A stretch of DNA of 64,000 nucleotides from Sinomonas albida. Lineage in GTDB: Bacteria; Actinomycetota; Actinomycetes; Actinomycetales; Micrococcaceae. Numbering within the stretch: position 1 is the first letter of the stretch; each line of letters opens with the position of its first letter. The notes below the pieces were generated by a model that saw nothing but the letters and a program-made list of their open reading frames with translations, was not told the origin of the DNA and did not search any database. Shown here in pieces: positions 8,033-17,255 of the stretch. The DNA lies in contig NZ_SWDW01000008.1 in the NCBI RefSeq assembly GCF_004919045.1, positions 62,001-126,000 of the forward strand, read 5' to 3'. The translations under genes were made by a program, and so were the position numbers.

Positions 8033-9562
8033 ATGGTCACTTTCAGCCTGAAACCCGGGCGCAAGCCCCTGAGCCTCGCGGCGGCCGCGACCGCCGCCGT
8101 CATGTTCCTCATGGCGCCGCCCGCGGGCGCGGACCCGGGCGGCTCGCCGGGAAGCCCACCGCTCCACGCCGCCGCCAACCAGACGTCGCCCCAGCACTTC
8201 AAGGACGTGATCGCGAATCTCTTCGAGTGGAACTGGGAGTCGGTCGCCAAGGAGTGCACCCAGGTCCTCGGGCCCAACGGCTACGCGGGCGTGCAGGTCG
8301 CGCCGCCGCAGGATTCGCTCACGCGTGATGGCCACCCATGGTGGGAGGTCTACCAGCCCGTGGACTACAACCTCACGAGCCGCATGGGCAACGAGGACCA
8401 GTTCAAGGCGATGGTGGCCACGTGCCGGGCAGCCGGGGTCAAGGTCTACGTCGACGCGGTCATCAACCACACGACCGGCCAGGGAGACCTCTCCTACGGT
8501 GGGGTCTCGTACACGCACTACAGCTACCCCGACTACGGGTACGCCGACTTCCACCACTACCCGGCGGACTGCCCCGAGCCGGACAACGGCATCCACGACT
8601 GGAACAGCTTCCAGGAGGTCACACACTGCGAGCTCCTGGGCCTTGCCGATCTCCGGACCGAGTCGGACAAGGTCCGTTCGACCCTCGCGGGCTACCTCAA
8701 CAAGCTCCTCGGCTACGGCGTCTCCGGCTTCCGCGTGGACGCGGCGAAGCACATCGGCCAGACGGACCTCGCAGCGATCGAGGGGCGGCTCCGCGACACC
8801 GTGGACGGCGATCGGCCCTACATGGCGCTCGAGGTCTTCCCCGGCAGCACGGGCCAGCTCGCGCCCCAGGCCTTCGAGGGACAGGGCTCGCTGCTCGGCT
8901 TCGACGGCGCGTATCAGCTGCAGTCGGCTTTCACGGGGAGCATCGCGTCGCTCAAGAACTACGGAACCGAGTCGGGGCTTCTGCCCTCCGACAAGGAGCT
9001 CGCGTTCGTGCAGAACCACGACACGGAGCGCAACGGCTCGACGCTGAGCTACAAGGACGGCGCCACGAACGTGCTGGCCACGGAGTTCCTCCTGGCCCGC
9101 GGCTACGGAGTCCCGCAGGTGTACTCGGGCTTCAAGTTCACCGGCGGCGACGATTCACCGCCCGCGGACGCCCATGGCTACGTCACGAACACCGACTGCA
9201 CCACAACATGGGCGTGCGTTGACCGCGAACCGGCGATCCTGCACATGGTCGGATGGCACAACGCGGCCGCGGGCTCCGACGTGGCGAACTGGTACGACAA
9301 CGGCGCGAACCTCATCGCGTTCAGCCGCGGCAACAAGGCATGGATCGCGATCAACAACGGCGGGGCTGCGAGCACGGCGGACGTCCAGACCGGCATGCCG
9401 CCAGGCAAGTACTGCGACGTGATCAGCGGGGAGACGGCTGGCGGACCCGGGGGTGCGTGCACGGGCCAGACAGTGACCGTCGATCCGCATGGCTTCGCCT
9501 CGGTGAACGTCCCGGCGAAGGGCTCGATCGCCTTCACTCTCGGGGACCGCTCGCACTCGTAG
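8033..9562 (+). CDS. Secreted alpha-amylase, glycoside hydrolase family 13
   Basis: Endo-hydrolysis of alpha-1,4-glucan bonds in starch outside the cell. The 509-residue protein starts with a Sec signal (basic start, hydrophobic AAAATAAVMFLM, cut site near AGA-DP around residue 37). The four GH13 regions are intact: VDAVINH (Asp141), GFRVDAAKH (nucleophile Asp236), ALEVF (acid/base Glu267) and FVQNHD (Asp330). The N-terminal FEWNWESVAKECTQVLGPNGYAG pattern resembles Streptomyces secreted amylases. The C-terminal beta domain is present but there is no separate starch-binding module. ATG at 8033 is preferred over GTG at 8024. Monocistronic, followed by a terminator at 9654-9695. Confidence 0.95.
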   Translation: MVTFSLKPGRKPLSLAAAATAAVMFLMAPPAGADPGGSPGSPPLHAAANQTSPQHFKDVIANLFEWNWESVAKECTQVLGPNGYAGVQVAPPQDSLTRDGHPWWEVYQPVDYNLTSRMGNEDQFKAMVATCRAAGVKVYVDAVINHTTGQGDLSYGGVSYTHYSYPDYGYADFHHYPADCPEPDNGIHDWNSFQEVTHCELLGLADLRTESDKVRSTLAGYLNKLLGYGVSGFRVDAAKHIGQTDLAAIEGRLRDTVDGDRPYMALEVFPGSTGQLAPQAFEGQGSLLGFDGAYQLQSAFTGSIASLKNYGTESGLLPSDKELAFVQNHDTERNGSTLSYKDGATNVLATEFLLARGYGVPQVYSGFKFTGGDDSPPADAHGYVTNTDCTTTWACVDREPAILHMVGWHNAAAGSDVANWYDNGANLIAFSRGNKAWIAINNGGAASTADVQTGMPPGKYCDVISGETAGGPGGACTGQTVTVDPHGFASVNVPAKGSIAFTLGDRSHS

Positions 9563-9653
9563 CTCTCTCGTACTCGTAGCTCTCCGGGCCGGGCGGCTGG
9601 TGCGCCCGGTGCCCGGTGGGGTGCAGCGAGGTCCGCTTCGCGCGGATCTGCCC

Positions 9654-9695
9654 GGCCCCGTTCGGGCGAGCATGCCTCCTCGCCCGAGCGGGGCC
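9654..9695 (+). terminator. Terminator-like hairpin after the amylase gene
   Basis: A 17-bp stem with one G-T wobble (GGCCCCGTTCGGGCGAG at 9654-9670 against 9679-9695) and an 8-base loop; it is followed by a C-rich rather than T-rich tail. It lies 91 nt after the amylase stop and just before the SpoU gene promoter. Confidence 0.6.
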
Positions 9696-9721
9696 TCCCC
9701 GCGCTCGCCTACGCTGGTCCG

Positions 9722-10387
9722 GTGACGGAAGAGCGTGGGAGCGAAGAGCGTGAGGGGCCCGAGCGCGAGCACGAGGTAGGCGTCGGCCCGTGGGAGGGCA
9801 TCTGGCCCGAGGGCGAGCACTGGGACCCGGAGCTGCTCGAGGGCGGCGACCGCCGCAACGTCCTGGACCGCTACCGCTACTGGCGGCACGAGGCGATCGT
9901 CGCCGAGCTCGACACGCGTCGACACGAGTTCCACGTGGCGATCGAGAATTGGCAGCACGACCTCAACATCGGAACGGTGGTGCGCACCGCGAACGCGTTC
10001 CTCGCCAAGGAGGTGCACATCATCGGACGACGGCGGTGGAATCGCCGGGGCGCGATGGTCACCGACCGCTACCAGCACGTCCGCCATCACGCGAGCGTCG
10101 CGGAGTTCGTGGCGTGGGCCGAGTCGGAGGACCTCCCGATCCTGGGGATCGACATCTTCCCGGATTCCGTGCCGCTCGAGACCTACGAGCTCCCGCGCCG
10201 CTGCGTCCTCGTCTTCGGTCAGGAGGGCCCGGGGCTGACCCCGGAGGTGCACGCGGCCGCCCAAGCCACGCTCTCCATCGAGCAGTTCGGCTCGACACGC
10301 TCAATCAACGCCGCCTCCGCCGCTGCCATCGCGATGCACGCGTGGATCCGGCGCCACGTGTTCGGGCAGTCGCCAACCGCCGGATAG
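9722..10387 (+). CDS. SpoU/TrmH-family RNA 2'-O-methyltransferase
   Basis: Transfers methyl from S-adenosylmethionine to a ribose 2'-OH of tRNA or rRNA. The 221-residue protein has the three SPOUT motifs: NIGTVVRTANAF (motif 1, catalytic Arg, about residue 87), FGQEGPGLT (motif 2, about residue 167) and SINAASAAAIAMHAW (motif 3, about residue 191), which build the trefoil-knot SAM site. A charged N-terminal extension of about 55 residues precedes it. The GTG at 9722 follows TACGCT (9710-9715) by 6 nt, so the transcript is probably leaderless. Target nucleotide unknown. Confidence 0.9.
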   Translation: MTEERGSEEREGPEREHEVGVGPWEGIWPEGEHWDPELLEGGDRRNVLDRYRYWRHEAIVAELDTRRHEFHVAIENWQHDLNIGTVVRTANAFLAKEVHIIGRRRWNRRGAMVTDRYQHVRHHASVAEFVAWAESEDLPILGIDIFPDSVPLETYELPRRCVLVFGQEGPGLTPEVHAAAQATLSIEQFGSTRSINAASAAAIAMHAWIRRHVFGQSPTAG

Positions 10388-10421
10388 TCACGGGGCCGAT
10401 GATGGTGCCGGCGTCACGACG

Positions 10422-11702
10422 TCACGGCGCCACAGTGTCCCGCGTGATCTCGGCGATCCGAGTCACGCCGGCCACGGCCATCGTGAGGTCGAACTCGGCG
10501 CGGAAACCCTCGAACACCTCGCGCGCGCCCGCCTCGCCCGCGAGCGCGAGCCCGTAGAGGTACGGCCGCCCGAGGCACACGGCCGAGGCGCCGAGTGCGA
10601 GCGCCTTGAACGCGTCCGCGGCGCACCGCACGCCGCTGTCGAACAGGACGGGCACCCGTCCGCCAACCGCCTCGACGATCCCGGGCAGCGCGTCAAGCGA
10701 TCCCATGGCCCCGTCGAGCTGCCGGCCGCCATGGTTCGAGACCACGATCCCGTCGGCGCCGTGCTCGAGGGCGAGCCGCGCGTCGTCCGGGTGCTGCAGC
10801 CCCTTGACGAGGATCGGCAGGCGGGTGCGCTCGCGCAGCCACGCGAGGTCCTCCCACGTGAGCGTCGTCCGCGAGAAGACGTCGAGGAACGTCTGGACGC
10901 TCGCCCGCGGGAGCGGTGAGGCGAGGTTCTTGCGCAGGCCTCCCGGGTGGCGGCCGGCCATCTGCGCGAGGGCGCGGACGGCCTCGGGGGTGGGGCGCGC
11001 CGTCGTCCGTTCGATCGTGCCGGTGGCGAGCCGCTCCGCGACGAGGCGCTGGAAGGCTGGGTCGGACGTGTACTGCGCGATGCCCATGCCGCGGGCGAAC
11101 GGGAGGAACGCGTTGTCGAGGTCGCCCGGGCGCCACGCGAGGACGAGGGTGTCGAGCGTGACGACGATCGCCGTGCATCCGCTGCGCTCGGCCCGCCGCA
11201 CGAAGCTCTCCACGACGCCGTCCTCGCTGCTCCAGTACAGCTGGAACCAGCGCTCGCAGTCGCCGAGCTCGCGCGCGATCTCCTCCATCGGGAACGAGGC
11301 CTGCGAGGAGATGATCAGAGGCACCTCAGCGGCCCGCGCCGCGCGGGCGACGGCGAGGTCCCCGCCCGGGTGGGCGAGCTCGAGCACGCCGAGCGGGGCC
11401 GCCAGGAACGGCGACGGGTGCCGACGGCCGAAGAGCTCGATCGACGCGTCGCGGTGGGAGACGTCGCGCATGAGGCGCGGCACGAGCGACCAGCGGCCGA
11501 ACGCCGCCCGGTTGGCATCCATCGTCGTGCCGGGGCCGGCCCCGGTCCGTACGTAGCCGCGTGCCTCGCGGCGCATGGCGGCGAGGGCGCGGCGCTCGAG
11601 CTCTGCCGGATCCGTGGGGACGGCCGGGAGGCGGCCGAAGATCCCGTTCTGGTAGATGCGGGACTGGATCTCGCGCCCGAACGAGGGCCTCGCTGCGCTC
11701 AC
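10422..11702 (-). CDS. FMN-dependent alpha-hydroxy acid oxidase, lactate 2-monooxygenase-like
   Basis: Oxidises an L-2-hydroxy acid; members with a long loop 4, as here (residues about 215-290), resemble lactate 2-monooxygenase, which gives acetate and CO2. The TIM barrel shows FMN and substrate residues: VTLDT, ILVKGL (catalytic-site Lys) and GIVVSNHGGRQLDGA (active-site His and Arg, near residue 330), then DSGVR and LGRPYLYG for FMN phosphate. 426 residues. The GTG at 11702 follows TAAACT by 7 nt, indicating a leaderless transcript. Convergent with the SpoU gene, 34 nt apart. A plain lactate oxidase or dehydrogenase is the alternative. Confidence 0.85.
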   Translation of the reverse strand: MSAARPSFGREIQSRIYQNGIFGRLPAVPTDPAELERRALAAMRREARGYVRTGAGPGTTMDANRAAFGRWSLVPRLMRDVSHRDASIELFGRRHPSPFLAAPLGVLELAHPGGDLAVARAARAAEVPLIISSQASFPMEEIARELGDCERWFQLYWSSEDGVVESFVRRAERSGCTAIVVTLDTLVLAWRPGDLDNAFLPFARGMGIAQYTSDPAFQRLVAERLATGTIERTTARPTPEAVRALAQMAGRHPGGLRKNLASPLPRASVQTFLDVFSRTTLTWEDLAWLRERTRLPILVKGLQHPDDARLALEHGADGIVVSNHGGRQLDGAMGSLDALPGIVEAVGGRVPVLFDSGVRCAADAFKALALGASAVCLGRPYLYGLALAGEAGAREVFEGFRAEFDLTMAVAGVTRIAEITRDTVAP

Positions 11703-11788
11703 ATCCGTGAGTTTAGGCGCCGTCGCCCGGTCACAGCGCGACCGCCCGGGCGTACCTTTGAGGCAGGGGAGGGCCGGAGCGGAACGAC

Positions 11789-12331
11789 GTGGCGAGCACC
11801 GACTACACGTTCGTGACGTGGTGGCGCGTCGCGGGGACGCGCGAGGAGGTCGTGTCGATCCTGCGGCACGGCGAGGACCTGCCGCGCTGGTGGCCGGCCG
11901 TGTACCTCGACGTGAGGATGCTCGACCCCGGGGACTCGGACGGTCTCGGCAGTCGCGTGGACCTGTTCACCAAGGGCTGGCTCCCGTACACGCTGCGCTG
12001 GGCGTTCACCGTCACGGAGCCGATCACCCCCGCCGGCTTCGCGATCGCGGCCCAGGGCGACCTCAACGGGACCGGCCGGTGGACCCTCACTCAGGACGGG
12101 CCCGAGACGGTGGTCCGCTACGACTGGAATGTGAGCGTGGGCAAGCCGCTGCTTCGCCGGCTCAGCTGGGTCTTCAAGCCCGTGTTCGCGGCCAACCATC
12201 GCTGGGCCATGGCGCGCGGCCAGGAGAGCCTGGCCCTAGAGCTTCGGCGGCGCCGCGCGGCGGATGACGTGGCCCGCGCTGCCATCCCGGCGCCGCCCGG
12301 GCCGACGTTCAGGCGCGGCCGGAGCCGCTGA
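11789..12331 (+). CDS. SRPBCC (START-like) family protein
   Basis: A 180-residue helix-grip fold protein that would hold a hydrophobic ligand in a central cavity. It shows the family pattern: TDYTFVTWWRVAGTREEVVSIL at the start, a charged DLPRWWPAV turn, a series of beta strands, and the long C-terminal helix with NHRWAMARGQESLALELRRR. The basic tail after residue 150 looks disordered. GTG at 11789 is preceded by GGAGCGGAA. Function unknown; it stands alone, divergent from the FMN oxidase gene. Confidence 0.75.
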   Translation: MASTDYTFVTWWRVAGTREEVVSILRHGEDLPRWWPAVYLDVRMLDPGDSDGLGSRVDLFTKGWLPYTLRWAFTVTEPITPAGFAIAAQGDLNGTGRWTLTQDGPETVVRYDWNVSVGKPLLRRLSWVFKPVFAANHRWAMARGQESLALELRRRRAADDVARAAIPAPPGPTFRRGRSR

Positions 12332-12471
12332 CCGTCAGCCTGCGGCTTAGGTTTGGATTCCGACCGGGATTGACGGACGACGGCGGCGGGTCGCCGCGCG
12401 ACACTCCGTCACCGCGGGCCGGGCCTCGCCGAAGCTGGTCGGGATCCGACGGCGGCGGCGGGTGCCGGCCG

Positions 12472-13665
12472 TCACCCTGCCGTGCGCTGGTACTCCTCGT
12501 GGCGGGCGTGGGCCTCGCCGACCTTGGCACGGATCGCCTCGACGTCCTTCGCCTTGTCCCGATACTTCTTGTCCATCGCCTTGATGGCCGATTCTTCGTC
12601 CACGAGGTTCCGGTAGATGCGCTCGCGCTCGTCGGGATCGGCCGTGTAATCGAGGTCGAGGTAGTTCTGCGCGTGCCGGCGCGCATTGTTGATGGCCGTC
12701 TGGGCCTTGCCCGCTGGGCTCACGAGCGAGGCGACGACGGTCACGGCGAGCACGCCGATGATCACCGAGAGCGAGAGGCCCGTGGTGATCTCGAAGACCG
12801 GCACGGGCTCGCCGCCGTTGATGAACGGGAGCGTGTTCTCGTGGAGTGCGTGCAGCACGAGCTTCGCGCCGATGAACGCAAGCATGGTGGCGAGGCCATA
12901 GGACAGGTAGATCAGCCGGTCGAGCAGCCCGTCCAGAAGGAAGAACAGCTGGCGCAGGCCCATGAGGGAGAACGCCGTGGCCGTGAAGACGATGTACGAG
13001 TCCTGAGTGAGCCCGAAGATCGCGGGAATCGAGTCGAGCGCGAAGAGGACGTCCGTTGCGCCGATCGCGATCATGACCAGGAGCATGGGCGTGAGGACCC
13101 GCCGGCCGTTCTCCACGGTGAAGATCCGGTCGCCGTCGTACTTCTCTGAGGTCCGTAGGAACTTTCGTGCGAGGCGGACCATGAAGTTCTCCGCCTCGGC
13201 GCGCTCGTGCTTGTCCGGCTTGAGGAGCTGGCCCGCGGTGAGCAGTAGCACCGCGCCGAAGAGGTAGAAAATCCAGGAGAAGGCGTCGATGAGCGCGACG
13301 CCGAGGAAGATGAACACCGTCCGGGCCACGAGTGCGAACACGATCCCGAACAGGAGGACCTTCTGCTGGTCTTCCCGTGGGACGCGGAAGCTCGCGAGGA
13401 TCACGAGGAAGACGAAGAGGTTGTCAACCGAGAGCGCCTTCTCTGTGATGAACCCGGCGAAGTATTCGCTGCCCAGTTCCGTGCCGCCGAAGAGGAGCAC
13501 GGCGACACCGAACAGCACCGCCGCGCCGACGTAGATGGAGGACCACATGGCGGCCTCGCCGAGGGATGGGGCGTGGGCCTTGCGGATGTGGAAGAAGTAG
13601 TCGAACGCCAGGAGGCCCAGAATCACGAGGATGGTGATGGACCAGACGAGGGGAGAGGCGGACAT
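12472..13665 (-). CDS. TerC/Alx-family membrane protein (manganese or metal homeostasis)
   Basis: Integral membrane protein of about 397 residues with nine hydrophobic segments and the TerC hallmarks: KALSVDNLFVFLVI with the acidic Asp in a membrane helix (about residue 76) and IGATDVLFALDSIPAIFG with two further acidic residues. Family members are linked to manganese export and tellurite resistance. The upstream leader carries the yybP-ykoY manganese riboswitch, which strongly supports a Mn2+ role. AAAGGGA precedes the ATG at 13665. The C-terminal 80 residues are hydrophilic and helical. Confidence 0.92.
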   Translation of the reverse strand: MSASPLVWSITILVILGLLAFDYFFHIRKAHAPSLGEAAMWSSIYVGAAVLFGVAVLLFGGTELGSEYFAGFITEKALSVDNLFVFLVILASFRVPREDQQKVLLFGIVFALVARTVFIFLGVALIDAFSWIFYLFGAVLLLTAGQLLKPDKHERAEAENFMVRLARKFLRTSEKYDGDRIFTVENGRRVLTPMLLVMIAIGATDVLFALDSIPAIFGLTQDSYIVFTATAFSLMGLRQLFFLLDGLLDRLIYLSYGLATMLAFIGAKLVLHALHENTLPFINGGEPVPVFEITTGLSLSVIIGVLAVTVVASLVSPAGKAQTAINNARRHAQNYLDLDYTADPDERERIYRNLVDEESAIKAMDKKYRDKAKDVEAIRAKVGEAHARHEEYQRTAG

Positions 13666-13693
13666 CGAAGTCCCTTTCGCAGGCAGGCTAAAC

Positions 13694-13803
13694 CGCCGCA
13701 AGTCTTTCCATCCGCCTCATCCAGCTCGCGGACCGCCGCACCCGGCCAAGCTCCTGCGCCTGACGTGTTGACGTGTGCAGCGCCTCGGGATACTCCCCTG
13801 CGC
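13694..13803 (-). promoter_or_regulatory. yybP-ykoY (Mn2+) riboswitch in the terC leader
   Basis: On the minus strand the leader opens with AGGGGAGTATCCC (13788-13799), contains GTCAACACGTC, then GCCGGG, and ends GGAAAGACTTGCGGCGG (13692-13708), the conserved blocks of actinobacterial yybP-ykoY RNAs in the right order and spacing, about 30 nt before the ribosome site of terC. This RNA class senses manganese and commonly precedes TerC/Alx genes. It was recognised by eye; a covariance-model search would settle it. Confidence 0.85.
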
Positions 13804-13837
13804 ATCTCCAAGCCTACCGGGGACGCCGAGGATCCCC

Positions 13838-13869
13838 AATTCACAGCGAACTCTCAAATTCACAGAGAA
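13838..13869. repeat. Direct repeat AATTCACAGNGAA upstream of the sedolisin gene
   Basis: AATTCACAGCGAA (13838-13850) and AATTCACAGAGAA (13857-13869) are offset by 19 bp inside an unusually AT-rich stretch (about 13835-13920) ahead of the protease gene. This could be a tandem regulator site or the promoter region. No further assignment is possible. Confidence 0.45.
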
Positions 13870-13963
13870 TTCCCAGCTTCTAGCTACTACTGCAACAGTT
13901 CTTTCAGAACTAGTCTCGCTGCGTCTGGGGCTTCTGAATCTCGGGTTACGGGGAGAAGAAATT

Positions 13964-15946
13964 ATGGGTATGAATCACGGTTCTCATCGGATTTCCATGC
14001 GGGTTCTCGCGACTGCGGCGAGCGTTGCCTGCATCGCTGGACTGGCCACCACTGCGGCCACGGCTTCGCCGCCCAGCCCGCCGTCGCACTCGAAGTCCTA
14101 TCCGGGCTCGGTGCCCCCGTGGGCAGGATCGCGGGCCAAGACTGGAATTCCGCTGAGCAACACGACTATCGAGGGCGAAATCTATTTCAACCTCCGTGAT
14201 CTCGCCGGGGCGAAGGCCACGGCAGACGCCGTCTCAACGCCGGGCAACCCCAGCTACGGGAAGTTCCTTTCGCCGCAGCAGTGGATTGACACCTACTCGC
14301 CGACGCAAGCGACCGTCGACGCGACAGTCAATTACCTCAAGTCGCAGGGCCTCACCATCATGGGAGTCCCGCAGAGCCGGCTCTACGTCGTGTTCCGGGG
14401 CACCGCCGCCCAGATGAACGCGGCATTCAACACGGTCGAGCAGAACTACAGCTTCCAGGGGCAGACGCTCATCGGCCCGGCGACGGCGCCGTCGGTTCCG
14501 GCCGAGCTCGGTGACGCGATCCAGTCCGTCTCCGTGGATCAGGGCAAGCTCCTCACCCACCCCGCGAACGCGACCCCCGACTCGGGCGAGACCCCCGCGG
14601 CGACGAAGCCGCTCACGCCTCCCGTGAGCGTGCCCTGCTCGAACTACTGGGGCGAGAAGACGGTGACTCTTCCGGAGGCCTACGGGACCACGACGTTCCC
14701 GACCCACCTCTGCGGCTACACGCCGGCGCAGCTCCAGACCGCCTACGGGATCTCCTCCGCCGGCACCGTGAACCCGACGGCCGGCGCAGGCCAGACGGTT
14801 GCGATCATCGACGCCTACGCGTCGCCGACGATCGTCCAGGACACGAACTCCTGGGCCGCCGCGACGGGCATGCCACAGCTCACGGCGAACCAGTACCAGG
14901 AGATCGTCCCGGACTCCCGGATGTTCCTCGACAAGGACCTGTGCCAGCAGCCGAGCGGCTGGCAGGGCGAGCAGTCCCTCGACGTCCAGGCCGTGCACGG
15001 CCTCGCGCCGGCCGCGAACATCCTGTACGTGGGCGGCAACAACTGCGGCAGCGGCCTCGACCTCGCGATGTCGACCATCCTCGACAGCCACCTCGCGAAC
15101 ATCGTCTCCAACAGCTACGGCAACGTGGGCGAGGCGCTTCCGGCGAACACGCTCATGGGCGAGCAGAACATCCATCTCCAGGCCGCTGCGGAAGGCATTG
15201 GCCTCTACTTCTCGAGCGGCGACAGCGGCGACGAGAAGGCCGCACTCGGCTACGCGTCGCCTGACTTCGCGGCGAGCTCGCCGTACGTCACCGCGGTGGG
15301 CGGCACGAGCCTCGCGGCCGGCAAGGACGGCACCTACGAGTTCGAGACCGGATGGGGCACCGCGCGCCAGCGCGTCGTCCCGAACGCCTCGGGCCAGCTC
15401 GTCTACGCGGGCTCGCTGCCCGGTCCGTTCCGCTTCGGTGCGGGCGGAGGCACGAGCGCCGTCTTCGCGCAGCCTGCGTACCAGGCCGGCACGGTCCCGA
15501 CGTCCCTCGCCAACGGCCACCGCGTCTCCCCGGACGTCTCCGCGCTCGCGGATCCGTACACGGGCTACCTCATCGGATACAGCCCCATCACGAACGACAA
15601 CGTCCTCAAGACCGGTTCGTTCGGCCTGTCGGACATCGGCGGCACCTCGCTCGCGAGCCCGCTCACGGCGGCCCAGATGGCGGTCGCGCAGGGGGCGACC
15701 GGCAAGGTGATCGGCTTCGCGAACCCGGCGATCTACGCGGCGGCGGCCTCGGGCGGCGCACAGCGTGACATCGTCCCGCCCGCGCAGCCCGTCTCGGTCG
15801 CGTTCTCGAGCACGGTGAGCGGCAACACGTACCTCGTGGGCATGAACCACGATTCGTCGCTCTTCACGGCCCCCGGCTACGACGACGTCACCGGCGTCGG
15901 CAGCATGAACGAGACGTTCGCGCAGCAGGTGGCGGCCCAGCACTGA
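13964..15946 (+). CDS. Secreted sedolisin-type serine-carboxyl peptidase (S53, pro-kumamolisin family)
   Basis: Acid-stable extracellular endopeptidase, made as a 660-residue preproenzyme. A Sec signal (to about residue 37, ATA-SP) is followed by a pro-domain to about residue 215 (GEIYFNLRDLAGAKA start) and the S53 catalytic domain. The catalytic set is visible: Glu336 and Asp340 in GEQSLDVQAVHG, oxyanion Asp420 in SSGDSGD, and Ser562 in GGTSLASP; the calcium loop is GYDDVTGVGS near the C-terminus. The ATG at 13964 has GGGAGAAG before it and begins a proper signal peptide; the frame remains open further upstream without reason. Likely monocistronic, closed by a strong terminator. Confidence 0.95.
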   Translation: MGMNHGSHRISMRVLATAASVACIAGLATTAATASPPSPPSHSKSYPGSVPPWAGSRAKTGIPLSNTTIEGEIYFNLRDLAGAKATADAVSTPGNPSYGKFLSPQQWIDTYSPTQATVDATVNYLKSQGLTIMGVPQSRLYVVFRGTAAQMNAAFNTVEQNYSFQGQTLIGPATAPSVPAELGDAIQSVSVDQGKLLTHPANATPDSGETPAATKPLTPPVSVPCSNYWGEKTVTLPEAYGTTTFPTHLCGYTPAQLQTAYGISSAGTVNPTAGAGQTVAIIDAYASPTIVQDTNSWAAATGMPQLTANQYQEIVPDSRMFLDKDLCQQPSGWQGEQSLDVQAVHGLAPAANILYVGGNNCGSGLDLAMSTILDSHLANIVSNSYGNVGEALPANTLMGEQNIHLQAAAEGIGLYFSSGDSGDEKAALGYASPDFAASSPYVTAVGGTSLAAGKDGTYEFETGWGTARQRVVPNASGQLVYAGSLPGPFRFGAGGGTSAVFAQPAYQAGTVPTSLANGHRVSPDVSALADPYTGYLIGYSPITNDNVLKTGSFGLSDIGGTSLASPLTAAQMAVAQGATGKVIGFANPAIYAAAASGGAQRDIVPPAQPVSVAFSSTVSGNTYLVGMNHDSSLFTAPGYDDVTGVGSMNETFAQQVAAQH

Positions 15947-16003
15947 TCACGGAGCGCCCCAGGGCGCTGAAAGCCTGCTTTCCCGGCCAGGGGAGCAGAT
16001 AGG

Positions 16004-16046
16004 AGGACGACGACGGCGGGAGGGGCGCCGTCGTCGTCCTTTCTTT
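16004..16046 (+). terminator. Intrinsic terminator after the sedolisin gene (GACGACGGCG stem)
   Basis: A perfect 15-bp stem, AGGACGACGACGGCG at 16004-16018 against 16026-16040, with a 7-base loop and a following TTCTTT. It belongs to a recurring terminator type in this window sharing the GACGACGGCG arm (see 22301-22407, 42652-42700, 46954-46993). Confidence 0.9.
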
Positions 16047-16221
16047 GCGCCGGGCGCGGCCCGGGCCCTCCCCGAGCGGGGGGGGATCAGCCGAACTCAA
16101 GGGCCGCCGTCGTCATGTGGAGGCCCGCACATGGCCGCCACGGCCGTGGTCGCTAGGATGTGAAGTGGCCAGCACGCCGCGCGCCGCTTACTGTCGCACG
16201 GACACGACTCGAGGAGTTTCC

Positions 16222-17244
16222 ATGCCTATCGCCACCCCTGAGAAGTACGCCGAGATGATCGATTCCGCCAAGAACGGCGGATACGCGTTCCCGGCCGTCA
16301 ACGTCACGTCGTCGCAGACGCTCAACGCGGCGATCCGCGGCTTCGCCGAGGCCGGCTCGGACGGCATTATCCAGGTCTCCACGGGCGGCGCTGCCTACTG
16401 GTCTGGTGCTTCCGTGAAGGACATGGTGGCCGGCTCGCTCGGCTTCGCGGCGTTCGCCCGCGAGGTCGCGAAGAACTACGACATCAACATCGCGCTCCAC
16501 ACGGACCACTGCCCGAAGGACAAGCTCGAGGGCTTCGTCCTCCCGCTCCTCGCCGCTTCCGAGGCCGAGGTGAAGGCTGGACGTGAGCCGCTGTTCAATT
16601 CGCACATGTGGGACGGCTCCGCCGAGACGCTCGAGGAGAACCTCCGCGTCGCCAAGGACCTCCTGGCCCGCACGTCCGCCGCGAAGATGATCCTCGAGGT
16701 TGAGATCGGCGCCGTCGGCGGCGAGGAGGACGGCGTGGAGAACGCCATCAACGAGAAGCTGTATTCGACCGTGGCGGACGGCCTCGCGACCGTCGAGGCG
16801 CTCGGCGCCGGCGAGAACGGCCGCTACATCACGGCCCTCACGTTCGGCAACGTGCACGGCGTCTACAAGCCCGGCAACGTCAAGCTCCGCCCCGAGATCC
16901 TCAAGGAGATCCAAGCCGAGGTCGGCGCGAAGCTCGGCAAGGACCGCCCGTTCGACCTCGTGTTCCACGGCGGCTCTGGGTCCTCCGAGCAGGAGATCGC
17001 GGACGCCGTCTCCTTCGGCGTGATCAAGATGAACATCGATACGGACACGCAGTACGCGTTCACTCGCCCGGTGGCCGGCCACATGTTCTCGAACTACGAC
17101 GGCGTGCTCAAGGTCGACGGCGAGGTCGGCAACAAGAAGACCTACGACCCCCGCGTGTGGGGCGCTCTCGCCGAGAAGGGCATGGCGGCGCGCGTCGTCG
17201 AGGCCGCGCAGCAGCTCGGCTCCGAAGGCAAGTCCATCAAGTAG
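16222..17244 (+). CDS. fbaA: Class II fructose-1,6-bisphosphate aldolase
   Basis: Zn-dependent cleavage of fructose-1,6-bisphosphate to DHAP and glyceraldehyde-3-phosphate in glycolysis. 340 residues with HTDHCPKDKL (zinc His and catalytic Asp, about residues 94-103), EVEIGAVGGEEDG (about 158-170), the zinc His in FGNVHG (about residue 211), and FHGGSGSS with the third zinc His. GAGGAG lies 5-6 nt before the ATG at 16222. The next gene is DUF3151, a pairing common in actinobacteria. A 20-bp dyad CATGTG-N8-CACATG at 16114-16133 lies upstream and could be regulatory. Confidence 0.97.
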   Translation: MPIATPEKYAEMIDSAKNGGYAFPAVNVTSSQTLNAAIRGFAEAGSDGIIQVSTGGAAYWSGASVKDMVAGSLGFAAFAREVAKNYDINIALHTDHCPKDKLEGFVLPLLAASEAEVKAGREPLFNSHMWDGSAETLEENLRVAKDLLARTSAAKMILEVEIGAVGGEEDGVENAINEKLYSTVADGLATVEALGAGENGRYITALTFGNVHGVYKPGNVKLRPEILKEIQAEVGAKLGKDRPFDLVFHGGSGSSEQEIADAVSFGVIKMNIDTDTQYAFTRPVAGHMFSNYDGVLKVDGEVGNKKTYDPRVWGALAEKGMAARVVEAAQQLGSEGKSIK

Positions 17245-17255
17245 TCCTGTTTGGT

